From: an uncultured Erythrobacter sp.
GTDB lineage: Bacteria > Pseudomonadota > Alphaproteobacteria > Sphingomonadales > Sphingomonadaceae
DNA length: 64,000 nucleotides
Direction of reading: 5' to 3'
Assembly: GCA_947502305.1 (NCBI GenBank)
Contig: CANMZA010000002.1
Location: 587,041 to 651,040, forward strand
Under the pieces are notes generated by a model. It did no database searches and was not told the origin of the DNA. It was given only the letters and a program-made list of their open reading frames with translations. The translations under genes were made by a program, and so were the position numbers. Shown here piece by piece: positions 55,740 through 63,427 of the stretch (within the stretch, counting starts at the first letter, position 1; every line of letters starts with the position of its first letter).

Positions 55740-56504
55740 CTAGAGCGTTTGCCCATCGTCGAGCACGAAATCCGTGCCGGTCACAAATTCAGCCGCGTCT
55801 GAGCATAGAAACAGCATCGGCCCATCCAAACCTTCTTCGCCCATCAACCGGCGTTTTGGGAAACGGGCGATCTGTTTTTTGCCAAGGTCTGTGTCAAACC
55901 ATTCATCGTTGATCGCGGTCCGGATGTAGCCGGGGGAAACGGTGTTCACGCAAATCCCGGCGCGCGCCCATTCGCGGGCCATGCTGCGTGCGGCCTGCAC
56001 AACGCCCGCTTTACTGGCGGCATAGGCGACCAATCCGGGCGACGGTTCAAAGGCAGTGATAGAGGCGATCATGACAATCCGCCCCTTGGTCACGCCATTG
56101 GCCATCATCCGTTTTGCACCCTCGCGCGCAGTCAATATTGCGCCTTTCAGGTTGATCGCCAGCGTGTGTTCAACTTCTTCTTCGGAAATGCTGGTCATCA
56201 TACCGGCGCCATCGACCCCGGCATTGGCAATCACGGTATCGATTGTTGTTTTTTCAGGGCCAAACGCCGCTTCTGCCGCATCGAAACCGGCGATAATGTC
56301 CGCTTCTCGCGCGACATCCATTTCGACGGCCGCCGCTGCGCCGCCGATTTCATTCGCCAGCGCCTCCAACCGGTCCCTGCGCCGCGCGCCCAGCGCAACT
56401 TGCGCGCCATTGGCGGCCAGAATTTTGCCAAAGCGCGACCCCAGACCCGAAGACGCACCTGTGATGAGCGCGGTGCGCCCAGAGAGATTTACCGAAAGCG
56501 ACAT
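55740..56504 (-). CDS. classical SDR oxidoreductase
   Basis: The 254-residue dehydrogenase has TGASSGLG at residues 15-22, a NAG motif (IANAG), catalytic Ser, and Y-A-A-S-K near residue 160, all intact. It should reduce or oxidise an alcohol or ketone with NAD(P). It lies 8 bp downstream of the Rieske oxygenase gene on the same strand, so it may act on the oxygenase product, for example as a dihydrodiol or hydroxyl dehydrogenase. Confidence 0.88.
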   Translation of the reverse strand: MSLSVNLSGRTALITGASSGLGSRFGKILAANGAQVALGARRRDRLEALANEIGGAAAAVEMDVAREADIIAGFDAAEAAFGPEKTTIDTVIANAGVDGAGMMTSISEEEVEHTLAINLKGAILTAREGAKRMMANGVTKGRIVMIASITAFEPSPGLVAYAASKAGVVQAARSMAREWARAGICVNTVSPGYIRTAINDEWFDTDLGKKQIARFPKRRLMGEEGLDGPMLFLCSDAAEFVTGTDFVLDDGQTL

Positions 56505-56512
56505 AGCGCGCC

Positions 56513-57937
56513 CTATGCCGTCTTAGGCAGTTCGCCGTCGATATATTTCTTCAAAGTCGTCTGGAAATGTCGGACCCGGCTGTCTTGATAGGAACCCAGC
56601 TCCATCATCCCTTCTTTCATGCTCTTCATGCCGGTTTGCACATGCGGCAAGTTTGACATGTCTTGATCGAACACATTCGCCAATTGTGGCCCCATCACAT
56701 CGGCGGCCCACGCAAACGGTTCGTCATCGGGAATATATGTCATTTCAACGGCGCGTGGCCGCTCATCCCCTTTGGGTGTCGGGAACAGCAGGCGGATTTC
56801 CATAATGCACGAATCTGGTGTGTCATCGGGCAACCAGCGGTAAACCAATGTCGGCAAAAACCCGATCCACGGCGCGAAGTTGGGGAAGATATTGTAGGTG
56901 AAATTGTCGAGGATTTCGCTATCGGACGCTTCGGAATAATCATAGCCATACGCTTCCGCGAAACCCTGCCGCCCGGCTTCGGCGAGCACTTTGCGCGCGC
57001 CCAGCGGATCGGCCGCATCGTAATCCTGATCTCCATCGCCAGCGGCAAAGCGGCGATTGGTGTCCGCATCCGCGCCGCCAGAAAACTCGTTCATTTTCTC
57101 CAGCACATAGCTTGAATCCTTACCCTTCACATGCGGGCTAAGGACGCCGGATGGGGTGATCGCGCGGTTAAAGTGATCGCCGATCAGATCATAACGCGTG
57201 TTCGCATCGCCCAAGAAAGGCAGCAATTGCGGATGGGTCACGATGGAATGCCAGGCCTCCATAAAGGCCTCCGCTGTGGCCTTCCAATTGGCTGGAATGC
57301 GTTTTTGAATCCACATGCCGGTGTAACGATTTTCAAAATCATAGCGTTCGTAATGCGACGCCGCCGGGCCAAGCCACTCCTTGAAATCTGGCAGATCATA
57401 ATTCTCGGTCAGCATGACGAAGCCTTGCCACAGCTCAATCCGGGCCTCGGGCAGGCTCATGTCTTTGTCTGCGAGATGCTGGAAATCCCATTCGCTGGGG
57501 ATTTCTTTAAGCGATCCGTCATTGCGCCACGTGAAACCGTGGAATGGGCAGCGCAATTGGATCGAGGGGCCGCATTCTGTGCGCAATTTGCGCCCGCGGT
57601 GCAGACAGGCATTGTAAAATGCGCGCACACCGCCGTCTTTCTGGCGGACCAGCAAGAAGCTCTTGCCGGCAATGTCGAAAATGACGGTGTCACCCGGATC
57701 GGGCATTTCGTCTTCACGCGCCGCGAACAGCCACACATTGGGCCACAATTTCTCACGCTCTGCCTGCGCGAAATCTTCGCTGATGTAAGGATCAACCGAG
57801 AGCGGCTCGTCACCCATATCAAGGGTGTTTTCCTCAAACAGATAATCAGGCGGCGTGCGTGTGTCGCCGTTCAGCATGTCGGTATAACTGATGCCGGGGC
57901 ACCGGTCTTCGCGCGCTACGTCTTTGATCTCGTTCAT
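56513..57937 (-). CDS. Rieske [2Fe-2S] ring-hydroxylating oxygenase alpha subunit
   Basis: The 474-residue oxygenase has the Rieske ligands C111-x-H113 and C130-x2-H133 (CLHRG and CPFHG) and the mononuclear iron site EAWHSIVTH (Glu227, His230, His235), with a Glu where naphthalene dioxygenase has Asp. The C-terminal DQDMSNLPHVQ segment likely gives the third ligand. A beta subunit, ferredoxin and reductase are not encoded nearby. ATG at 57937 is chosen over 57964. Substrate unknown; a bulky cyclic acid is possible. Confidence 0.9.
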   Translation of the reverse strand: MNEIKDVAREDRCPGISYTDMLNGDTRTPPDYLFEENTLDMGDEPLSVDPYISEDFAQAEREKLWPNVWLFAAREDEMPDPGDTVIFDIAGKSFLLVRQKDGGVRAFYNACLHRGRKLRTECGPSIQLRCPFHGFTWRNDGSLKEIPSEWDFQHLADKDMSLPEARIELWQGFVMLTENYDLPDFKEWLGPAASHYERYDFENRYTGMWIQKRIPANWKATAEAFMEAWHSIVTHPQLLPFLGDANTRYDLIGDHFNRAITPSGVLSPHVKGKDSSYVLEKMNEFSGGADADTNRRFAAGDGDQDYDAADPLGARKVLAEAGRQGFAEAYGYDYSEASDSEILDNFTYNIFPNFAPWIGFLPTLVYRWLPDDTPDSCIMEIRLLFPTPKGDERPRAVEMTYIPDDEPFAWAADVMGPQLANVFDQDMSNLPHVQTGMKSMKEGMMELGSYQDSRVRHFQTTLKKYIDGELPKTA

Positions 57938-57998
57938 GGCTGCTTTGATCCTGTTTACTCGCACTTTGCGCAGTGTTCGTCCCGGAGAATATCACACA

Positions 57999-58013
57999 AA
58001 CTTGCCCCAAGTT
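57999..58013. promoter_or_regulatory. candidate operator in the divergent Rieske/VOC intergenic region
   Basis: AACTTG (57999-58004) and CAAGTT (58008-58013) form a perfect inverted repeat with a 3-nt centre. It lies between the divergent starts at 57937 and 58039. A dimeric repressor could bind there; no assignment to a regulator is possible. Confidence 0.4.
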
Positions 58014-58038
58014 CACACTATCGGATTGGAGAGGTCAT

Positions 58039-58572
58039 TTGGCGCGTAAGACAGGCATTTCGGAGCTGGGCGAGATAATGCAGCTGGCCTTTGTGCCCGA
58101 TGATTTCGACGCTGCGGTCGATTATTGGACGCAAGTGATGGGTGTGGGCCCGTTTTTCCTGATGGAAGGAATTCATCTGGAGGATATGAAATATAAAGGG
58201 CAGCCGACGGATGCGGTGTTCGATCTGGCGCTTGCCTATTGGGGCGATATTCAGATCGAACTGATCCGCCCGCGCGATGATCACCCTTCAATCTATCGCG
58301 GTGAATATGCGGCAGGAAACGGGCTGCACCATGTGTGCATTTTGGTCGATGATATCGAAGAGGCCTACCGTGTCTGCGGCGAACAAGGGGCGCAAATCAT
58401 CATTGAGGGCGCGCTGGGTGACAGCCGGGTGATTTATGTCGACCCCGGTTCTGGTCCCGGCGGCTTGGTCGAAATCTTGCAGCAGGGCGAGGGCGGTCCG
58501 GGCCTATTTGCGATGATCAAGCAAGCTGGCGAAGGGTGGGACGGCAGCGATCCAATCCGGAAATTGGGCTGA
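58039..58572 (+). CDS. VOC/glyoxalase-superfamily protein
   Basis: The 178-residue protein has two beta-alpha-beta-beta-beta modules: QLAFVPDDFDAAVDYW, then GLHHVCILVDDIEEAYRVC and GLVEIL. It resembles the glyoxalase_4/methylmalonyl-CoA epimerase-like branch, but the first metal His position is Gln, so metal use is uncertain. The start is TTG at 58039, five bases after a GGAGAGG site; the longer GTG frame from 57973 lacks a site and overlaps the divergent promoter. Confidence 0.75.
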   Translation: MARKTGISELGEIMQLAFVPDDFDAAVDYWTQVMGVGPFFLMEGIHLEDMKYKGQPTDAVFDLALAYWGDIQIELIRPRDDHPSIYRGEYAAGNGLHHVCILVDDIEEAYRVCGEQGAQIIIEGALGDSRVIYVDPGSGPGGLVEILQQGEGGPGLFAMIKQAGEGWDGSDPIRKLG

Positions 58573-58584
58573 CTGATGTTGGAG

Positions 58585-58615
58585 CTCAGCGGAGCGAGAA
58601 TTGCGCTCCGCTGAG
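58585..58615. terminator. bidirectional hairpin between convergent VOC and LuxR genes
   Basis: CTCAGCGGAGCG (58585-58596) and CGCTCCGCTGAG (58604-58615) are perfect 12-bp arms with a 7-nt loop, located between convergent stops. There is no T-run, so it would be a strong-stem, weak-tail terminator. Confidence 0.6.
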
Positions 58616-58655
58616 TTAAGACGCAAAGACTTTAAGGGCGTCCGAAGCGCTTACG

Positions 58656-59465
58656 CTAAGAATTCGCGCCCAAATATCCCAATTGCCCTGCCTTAAAGAT
58701 CGTCTGAGCGCGGTTCACACTGTCCAATTTCTCGCCTGCGCGGTGGATGTGATAGCGGATCGTGGCGTGGCTGCGTTCAAGGATCATGCTGATTTCCTTG
58801 TCTGTCTTGCCAATCGCGGCCCAGCGCAGGCATTCCACTTCGCGTTTTGACAGCACGCAATCCGATGGGATGCGCCGTTTCGTGCGATGCGCCTGAACAT
58901 AGCCAGCGACAAACCGCCGCACGAGCTGCGCAAACAGCAAAGTGTATTTCGCAAATTCCTCGCTCAAATCCTCTTTATCGCGGTCCATGCTGATAAAGCT
59001 GCTGGCGGAGATTTGGCCGAAGGGAAGGTGCACTGGGATAACAATCGCGGCCTTACACAGGGACCGTTTTTCAAAATCTGCCAAATCCAATTCATCGAGA
59101 TAGGAATTGGGCCATTTCAGATTAAACCCATTGCCGTTCACCCAAAACGGCTCGCTTTCATAACGGCACGCGCGTGGCAGCGGCGAATGGAGCGCAAGGC
59201 GGTGATCCTCCCACCAGCGCGAACCATCATCGAGCCAGCGGAAAATATCGGCATTGAGAATGGTGCCATCGGCATCAACCATCGGTTCCTTTGAGGAAAT
59301 GTCATCGCAAACAGCGACTTGCATCCCGCGTTCTTTCGCGATGCGCGCCAGATGCTCAGCGGCATCATGGATGTCCTCTGGACAGGTTATCGTGACTTGC
59401 TCAAGCATTTGCTCAAGATTTTCAGTGCCGTTAGGCGTGCGAAGTTCGACGACGTTGGTTGCCAT
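58656..59465 (-). CDS. LuxR-family transcriptional regulator (solo)
   Basis: The 269-residue regulator has an N-terminal sensor-like domain (about 20-190) and a C-terminal LuxR HTH (about 205-265) with LSKREVECLRWAAIGKTDKEI and the ILERSHATIRYHIHRAGEKL recognition region. The sensor shows WWEDHRLALHSPLPRACRY, where canonical AHL receptors have a Tyr/Trp and Asp-Pro, so the ligand may not be an AHL. No luxI gene is in the window. ATG at 59465 is preferred; 59504 lies in an inverted repeat. Confidence 0.85.
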   Translation of the reverse strand: MATNVVELRTPNGTENLEQMLEQVTITCPEDIHDAAEHLARIAKERGMQVAVCDDISSKEPMVDADGTILNADIFRWLDDGSRWWEDHRLALHSPLPRACRYESEPFWVNGNGFNLKWPNSYLDELDLADFEKRSLCKAAIVIPVHLPFGQISASSFISMDRDKEDLSEEFAKYTLLFAQLVRRFVAGYVQAHRTKRRIPSDCVLSKREVECLRWAAIGKTDKEISMILERSHATIRYHIHRAGEKLDSVNRAQTIFKAGQLGYLGANS

Positions 59466-59485
59466 GGCTGACGTGTTCCTCTCGT

Positions 59486-59505
59486 GATGCTCCCGTTTGA
59501 GCATC
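59486..59505. promoter_or_regulatory. 20-bp dyad, candidate LuxR operator
   Basis: GATGCTC (59486-59492) and GAGCATC (59499-59505) are perfect inverted arms with a 6-nt centre, giving the 20-bp size typical of lux-type boxes. It lies 21-40 bp upstream of the regulator start and about 100 bp upstream of the acyl-CoA ligase gene. Confidence 0.5.
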
Positions 59506-59601
59506 CTATCCTACTTCTGGCGATTCGCCTCATACTTTACGTAGGGGCACGGCGGGCTGCCGCTCGGTAGGTCCAAAGACACTGTAACGGAGAATGCGAC
59601 C

Positions 59602-61251
59602 ATGATGAGGCAAGACAGCGATTCGGCCCCCAAAACGTGGAATGGCGATAATTTTGGCGTGGCGCTGAAGGCGTTGGCTCTGGGAATCGACCCGAATCGG
59701 CCTGCGCTGATCCATGGAACGCGCAGTGTTAGCTGGGGCGAATTGGATGCTCAGACCGATTCGATTGCCGCCGCGCTTAAGGAGCGCGGATTGCAGCCGG
59801 GCGACATTGCCGGGCAGATGTTGCGCAACACCCCCGATTACATCCTTGCCTATTTCGGATGCATCAAGGCGGGCGTGGTGCCGGTCAATGTGAATTATCA
59901 TTACAAATCACGCGAATTGGCGGACATTTTTTCGCGGTTTGAATTGAAGGCTCTGTTCACCGAGAGCGAGTTTGCCGAAACCGCCAAGCAAGCGATGGAC
60001 GGCGCAGCGCCGACCATTGATGTCGGCGGCAAAGATTGGGCCGCCATGTGCCAGCATGATCTGCCCCGCGGTTTCGCCATTCACACAGACCCTGCGGCTT
60101 TGTTCTTGACCGCGACTGGCGGGACGACCGGCATGCCAAAGGCGGTGATGTGGCCGATGGAAGAAGCGTGGCAGGCGTTTAGCATTTCAGTCTGGCAGCG
60201 CGGTTTTGGGGAGCCGCCTTTTGTCGCAACTTCGTTAGAGGCGCAGGTTCAAGAGGCCGCCAAAATCGGTCCGGATCATCCCGCCAGCACGTCGCCAATG
60301 TTGCTGCTCAGCCCGCTCATGCACGGTGCCGGACAATTCACTGGGGTTATTCATCTGCTGAAAGGCGGGACATTGGCGTTGCTCCCGGCGGATAAATTCG
60401 ATGCCGATCTGGCCTTGGATGAGGTTAAGCGGCTGGGCGCGCGCGGTGTCTTCATTGTCGGCGATGCCTTTGCGATGCCGCTTGCGGATCGGCTTGAGGC
60501 GCGGGGTGACGGCGAGGATGTCTTGGCATCGTTGCGCATGGTGACCAGTTCGGGCGCGGTGTTTTCTGAAAATGTGAAACGCCGCCTGATCGCGCATAAT
60601 CCGGCGCTTGTGGTGGTGGATGCGCTGGGTTCTTCGGAAAGCAGCGGCACCGCGATTGTGATCACAACCGCGCAAGGGTCGACGGGCGGAGGCAAATTTT
60701 CCGCCTTGCCGGGACGCGAGACGAAATTGTTCGGCGAGTGCATGCGCGAAATCCCCAAGGGGTCAGACGGCGTCGGGATTGTCGCGCGCACCGGCCCGCT
60801 CCCGCTTGGCTATCTGGGCGAGGACGCAAAGAACGCCGCGACCTTCCCGGTTGTCGATGGCAAGCGTTGGTTGATGACCGGCGATCAAGCCCGCTGGGCC
60901 GCTGATGGCAGCATGGAATTTATTGGCCGCGACAATATGTGCATCAACACAGGCGGAGAAAAAGTCTTCCCCGAGGAAGTCGAAGCCGTCTTGCAAGACC
61001 ATAACGGCGTGAAAGATGTGCGCGTCGTGAGCCTGCCGGATCCGCGTTTTGGCCGAAAGGTTGTGGCGGTGGTCGCGCCCGAAGGGAATGCGGATGGCTT
61101 GCAAGAGGCGCTCGACACTCATGCGCGCGCCGGTTTGGCGGGATACAAGATCCCGCGCCTTTACGTGATGACCGATGGCTCGTTGCGGCTCAACAATGGC
61201 AAGCCAGATTATAAAACCGCGCAGAAATTGGCGGATGAGGCCGCGCCTTAG
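59602..61251 (+). CDS. acyl-CoA ligase (AMP-binding, FadD-like)
   Basis: The 549-residue enzyme should form an acyl-adenylate and then an acyl-CoA. The P-loop TATGGTTGMPKAVMWP, the A8-like GRDNMCINTGGEKVFPEEVE and the C-terminal catalytic Lys region RLNNGKPDYK are present. It resembles long or cyclic acid ligases such as FadD3/FadD19-like enzymes, but specificity is uncertain. A weak ACGGAGA ribosome site precedes the ATG. It is divergent from the LuxR gene. Confidence 0.92.
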   Translation: MMRQDSDSAPKTWNGDNFGVALKALALGIDPNRPALIHGTRSVSWGELDAQTDSIAAALKERGLQPGDIAGQMLRNTPDYILAYFGCIKAGVVPVNVNYHYKSRELADIFSRFELKALFTESEFAETAKQAMDGAAPTIDVGGKDWAAMCQHDLPRGFAIHTDPAALFLTATGGTTGMPKAVMWPMEEAWQAFSISVWQRGFGEPPFVATSLEAQVQEAAKIGPDHPASTSPMLLLSPLMHGAGQFTGVIHLLKGGTLALLPADKFDADLALDEVKRLGARGVFIVGDAFAMPLADRLEARGDGEDVLASLRMVTSSGAVFSENVKRRLIAHNPALVVVDALGSSESSGTAIVITTAQGSTGGGKFSALPGRETKLFGECMREIPKGSDGVGIVARTGPLPLGYLGEDAKNAATFPVVDGKRWLMTGDQARWAADGSMEFIGRDNMCINTGGEKVFPEEVEAVLQDHNGVKDVRVVSLPDPRFGRKVVAVVAPEGNADGLQEALDTHARAGLAGYKIPRLYVMTDGSLRLNNGKPDYKTAQKLADEAAP

Positions 61252-61269
61252 GCGGTAAACATTTGGGCC

Positions 61270-62172
61270 TTATCCAGCCGTTCGGTCCGCCTTATCCTTG
61301 TCGTTCGTGCCTTTGATCATCTGGCGCATCATGTCCCACTCGGCATCGCCCAGCGCCTGCAATTGCGGATAGAACGTGCCGCCATTGGCCTGATAACCCG
61401 CGCCGTCGATTGCGATGGTTTGCCCGTTCACATATTCCGCGCCCGGTCCCATCAAGAACACGGCCAAATTGGCCAATTCATGCATTTCGCCCGCGCGGCC
61501 CATAGGATTGAGATCATTCTTGGAATTATCCCCGCCGCCGCCGGGGCTGAGCCGCGAAGACATGCCTTTTGTTGGAAACAGGCCCGGCGCAATCGCGTTA
61601 AAGCGCAAACCATAACGGCCCCATTCGGTCGCTAAACTCTGTGTCATCGCGTTGATCGCGGTTTTCGACATGGCGGATGGCACGACAAAGGCGCTGCCTG
61701 ACCACACCCATGTGGTTAGGATAGACAAGAAACTGGCCGATTTCCCCTCGGCAATCAGCCGTTTGCCAATGTCCAAAGTGACATAGAATGTGCCGCGCAT
61801 CACAATATCGGCGATGGCGTTAAAGCCGTTCACTGACAGGTCTTCGGTGCGGCTGATGAAATTGCCCGCCGCATTATTGACCACCCCGGTCAACGCGCCG
61901 CCATCTGCCCAAATCGCATCAACCATTGCGTGGATCGCGTCGGCATCGCGGATGTCGCACGCATGGGCGACAACCTTGCCGCCATGTGCGGCCATCAATT
62001 CAGAGGCCGTCTCATCCAACTTATTCTGGCGGCGGCCGCAAATGTAAACGGTCGCGCCGAGCTTCAAGAACCCTTCCGCCATTTCGCGGCCCAATCCGGT
62101 CCCGCCGCCGGTGACCAAAATGCGCTCTTCGGTCATAAGACCTTCGCGAAACATCAGTTTTGAAACGTCCAT
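61270..62172 (-). CDS. SDR of the 2,4-dienoyl-CoA reductase type
   Basis: The 300-residue protein resembles peroxisomal/mitochondrial-type DECR enzymes: LVTGGGTGLGREMA, VVNNAAGNFISRTEDLS, and SAMSKTAINAMTQSLATEWG, where the Ser/Met-Ser-Lys layout lacks the classical Tyr, as is normal for this subgroup. It would reduce an unsaturated acyl-CoA. Start choices are 62172, 62154 or 62136; the first is kept. It ends 19 bp from the convergent ligase gene and follows the acyl-CoA dehydrogenase. Confidence 0.85.
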   Translation of the reverse strand: MDVSKLMFREGLMTEERILVTGGGTGLGREMAEGFLKLGATVYICGRRQNKLDETASELMAAHGGKVVAHACDIRDADAIHAMVDAIWADGGALTGVVNNAAGNFISRTEDLSVNGFNAIADIVMRGTFYVTLDIGKRLIAEGKSASFLSILTTWVWSGSAFVVPSAMSKTAINAMTQSLATEWGRYGLRFNAIAPGLFPTKGMSSRLSPGGGGDNSKNDLNPMGRAGEMHELANLAVFLMGPGAEYVNGQTIAIDGAGYQANGGTFYPQLQALGDAEWDMMRQMIKGTNDKDKADRTAG

Positions 62173-62215
62173 TTATATGTCTTTCGTAGAAGAAGGGGGG
62201 ATCGGCCCTAAGGGT

Positions 62216-63424
62216 TCAGAGGCCCAAAACGGTCTTAGCAATAATGTTCTTTTGCACTTCGTCCGATCCGCCAAAGATGGTTGCGGCGCGGTTGTTGAGG
62301 TAGCGGCCCATTGCGGTTTGCGCCATTTCGCTGCCAACCGGTTCGGGGGCTTCATTGCCGTAAAGCGGCCGCTCCAGCGGCAATTGTAAGGCATCCGTGC
62401 CGAGCAGTTCGAGCCGCAAAGTGTCGATTTCTTGGCCGATATTCGACCCCAGCAATTTCACAAGTGAGGTTTGCGGTCCGGGCGATCTGCCTTTGGCCAG
62501 TTCGGCCAAAATGCGCAATTCAGTGAATTCGAGCGCCTCTGCCTCCAGCCGCGCGCGTGACAGCCGATCGCGGAAACGCGCATCATGCGCCATCGCCCCA
62601 TTGACGCCGGAAGGTTGCTCCGCCGCGAGTGCCTCCAGCTTGTCGATGCTTTGGATTAGTCTGGGCGCAAAACATGATCCGCCGCGTTCGTTTTCCAGCA
62701 GGAATTTGGCAATCGACCACCCCTGACCTTCCTCGCCAATGCGGTTTTCCTCGCCAGTTTTGGCATCGGTGAAAAACACCGCATTCACTTCATGATCACC
62801 CGACATGGAATGGATCGGCGTAACCTCCACCCCCGGTTGATCCATTTCGAGCAGCAGGAACGTGATCCCTGCCTGTTTCTTGACGGTGGCATCTGTGCGC
62901 ACCAGTGCAAATATCCAGTTTGCGTGATGCGCATGGGTGGTCCAAATTTTGGAACCGTTGACGGTGTATTCGCCATTTTCTAGCCGCGCAGAGGTTTTGA
63001 GCGAAGCCAAATCGGAGCCGCTGCCGGGTTCCGAATATCCCTGGCACCAGTAATCTTCGCCAGACAGAATTTTGGGCAAAAACCGGGCCTTTTGTTGCGG
63101 CGTCCCGAATGCGCAAATGACCGGCCCAACCAGACGCAGCCCGAGGATCGCCAAAGCCGGGGCGCCCGCCAGCGCGCATTCTTTTTCAAACAGGAATTTT
63201 TGCGTCGGGGTCCAGCCCGTGCCGCCATCCTCTTTTGGCCAATGCGGGGCGACCCATCCTTGTTCATTCAGGATCCGGTGCCATTCCATGCCAATGTCAG
63301 GCTCCACAAAAACGCCCGGCGTGCGGCGCGCGCCATCGCGCAGGCGATCAGGCAGTTTTGCCGCCAAAAATTCGCGGACTTCTTCGCGAAAGGCGAGGTC
63401 TTCTGCAGAGAAAGTCATATCCAT
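62216..63424 (-). CDS. acyl-CoA dehydrogenase
   Basis: The 402-residue flavoenzyme would introduce a trans-2 double bond into an acyl-CoA and pass electrons to ETF. FSAEDLAFREEVREFL at the N-terminus, GYSEPGSGSDLASL near residue 135, and the C-terminal GGSDEVQKNIIAKTVLGL are typical. It resembles large-chain or steroid-type FadE proteins in length. It is preceded by the ThuA gene (3-bp gap) and followed by the dienoyl-CoA reductase-like gene. Confidence 0.93.
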   Translation of the reverse strand: MDMTFSAEDLAFREEVREFLAAKLPDRLRDGARRTPGVFVEPDIGMEWHRILNEQGWVAPHWPKEDGGTGWTPTQKFLFEKECALAGAPALAILGLRLVGPVICAFGTPQQKARFLPKILSGEDYWCQGYSEPGSGSDLASLKTSARLENGEYTVNGSKIWTTHAHHANWIFALVRTDATVKKQAGITFLLLEMDQPGVEVTPIHSMSGDHEVNAVFFTDAKTGEENRIGEEGQGWSIAKFLLENERGGSCFAPRLIQSIDKLEALAAEQPSGVNGAMAHDARFRDRLSRARLEAEALEFTELRILAELAKGRSPGPQTSLVKLLGSNIGQEIDTLRLELLGTDALQLPLERPLYGNEAPEPVGSEMAQTAMGRYLNNRAATIFGGSDEVQKNIIAKTVLGL

Positions 63425-63427
63425 GAT

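Noticed and set aside
59529..59545. CTTTACGTAGG upstream of the acyl-CoA ligase as a second LiuR-like site
   Set aside because: Only one half-site is present; the palindrome seen near etfBA is not repeated here.
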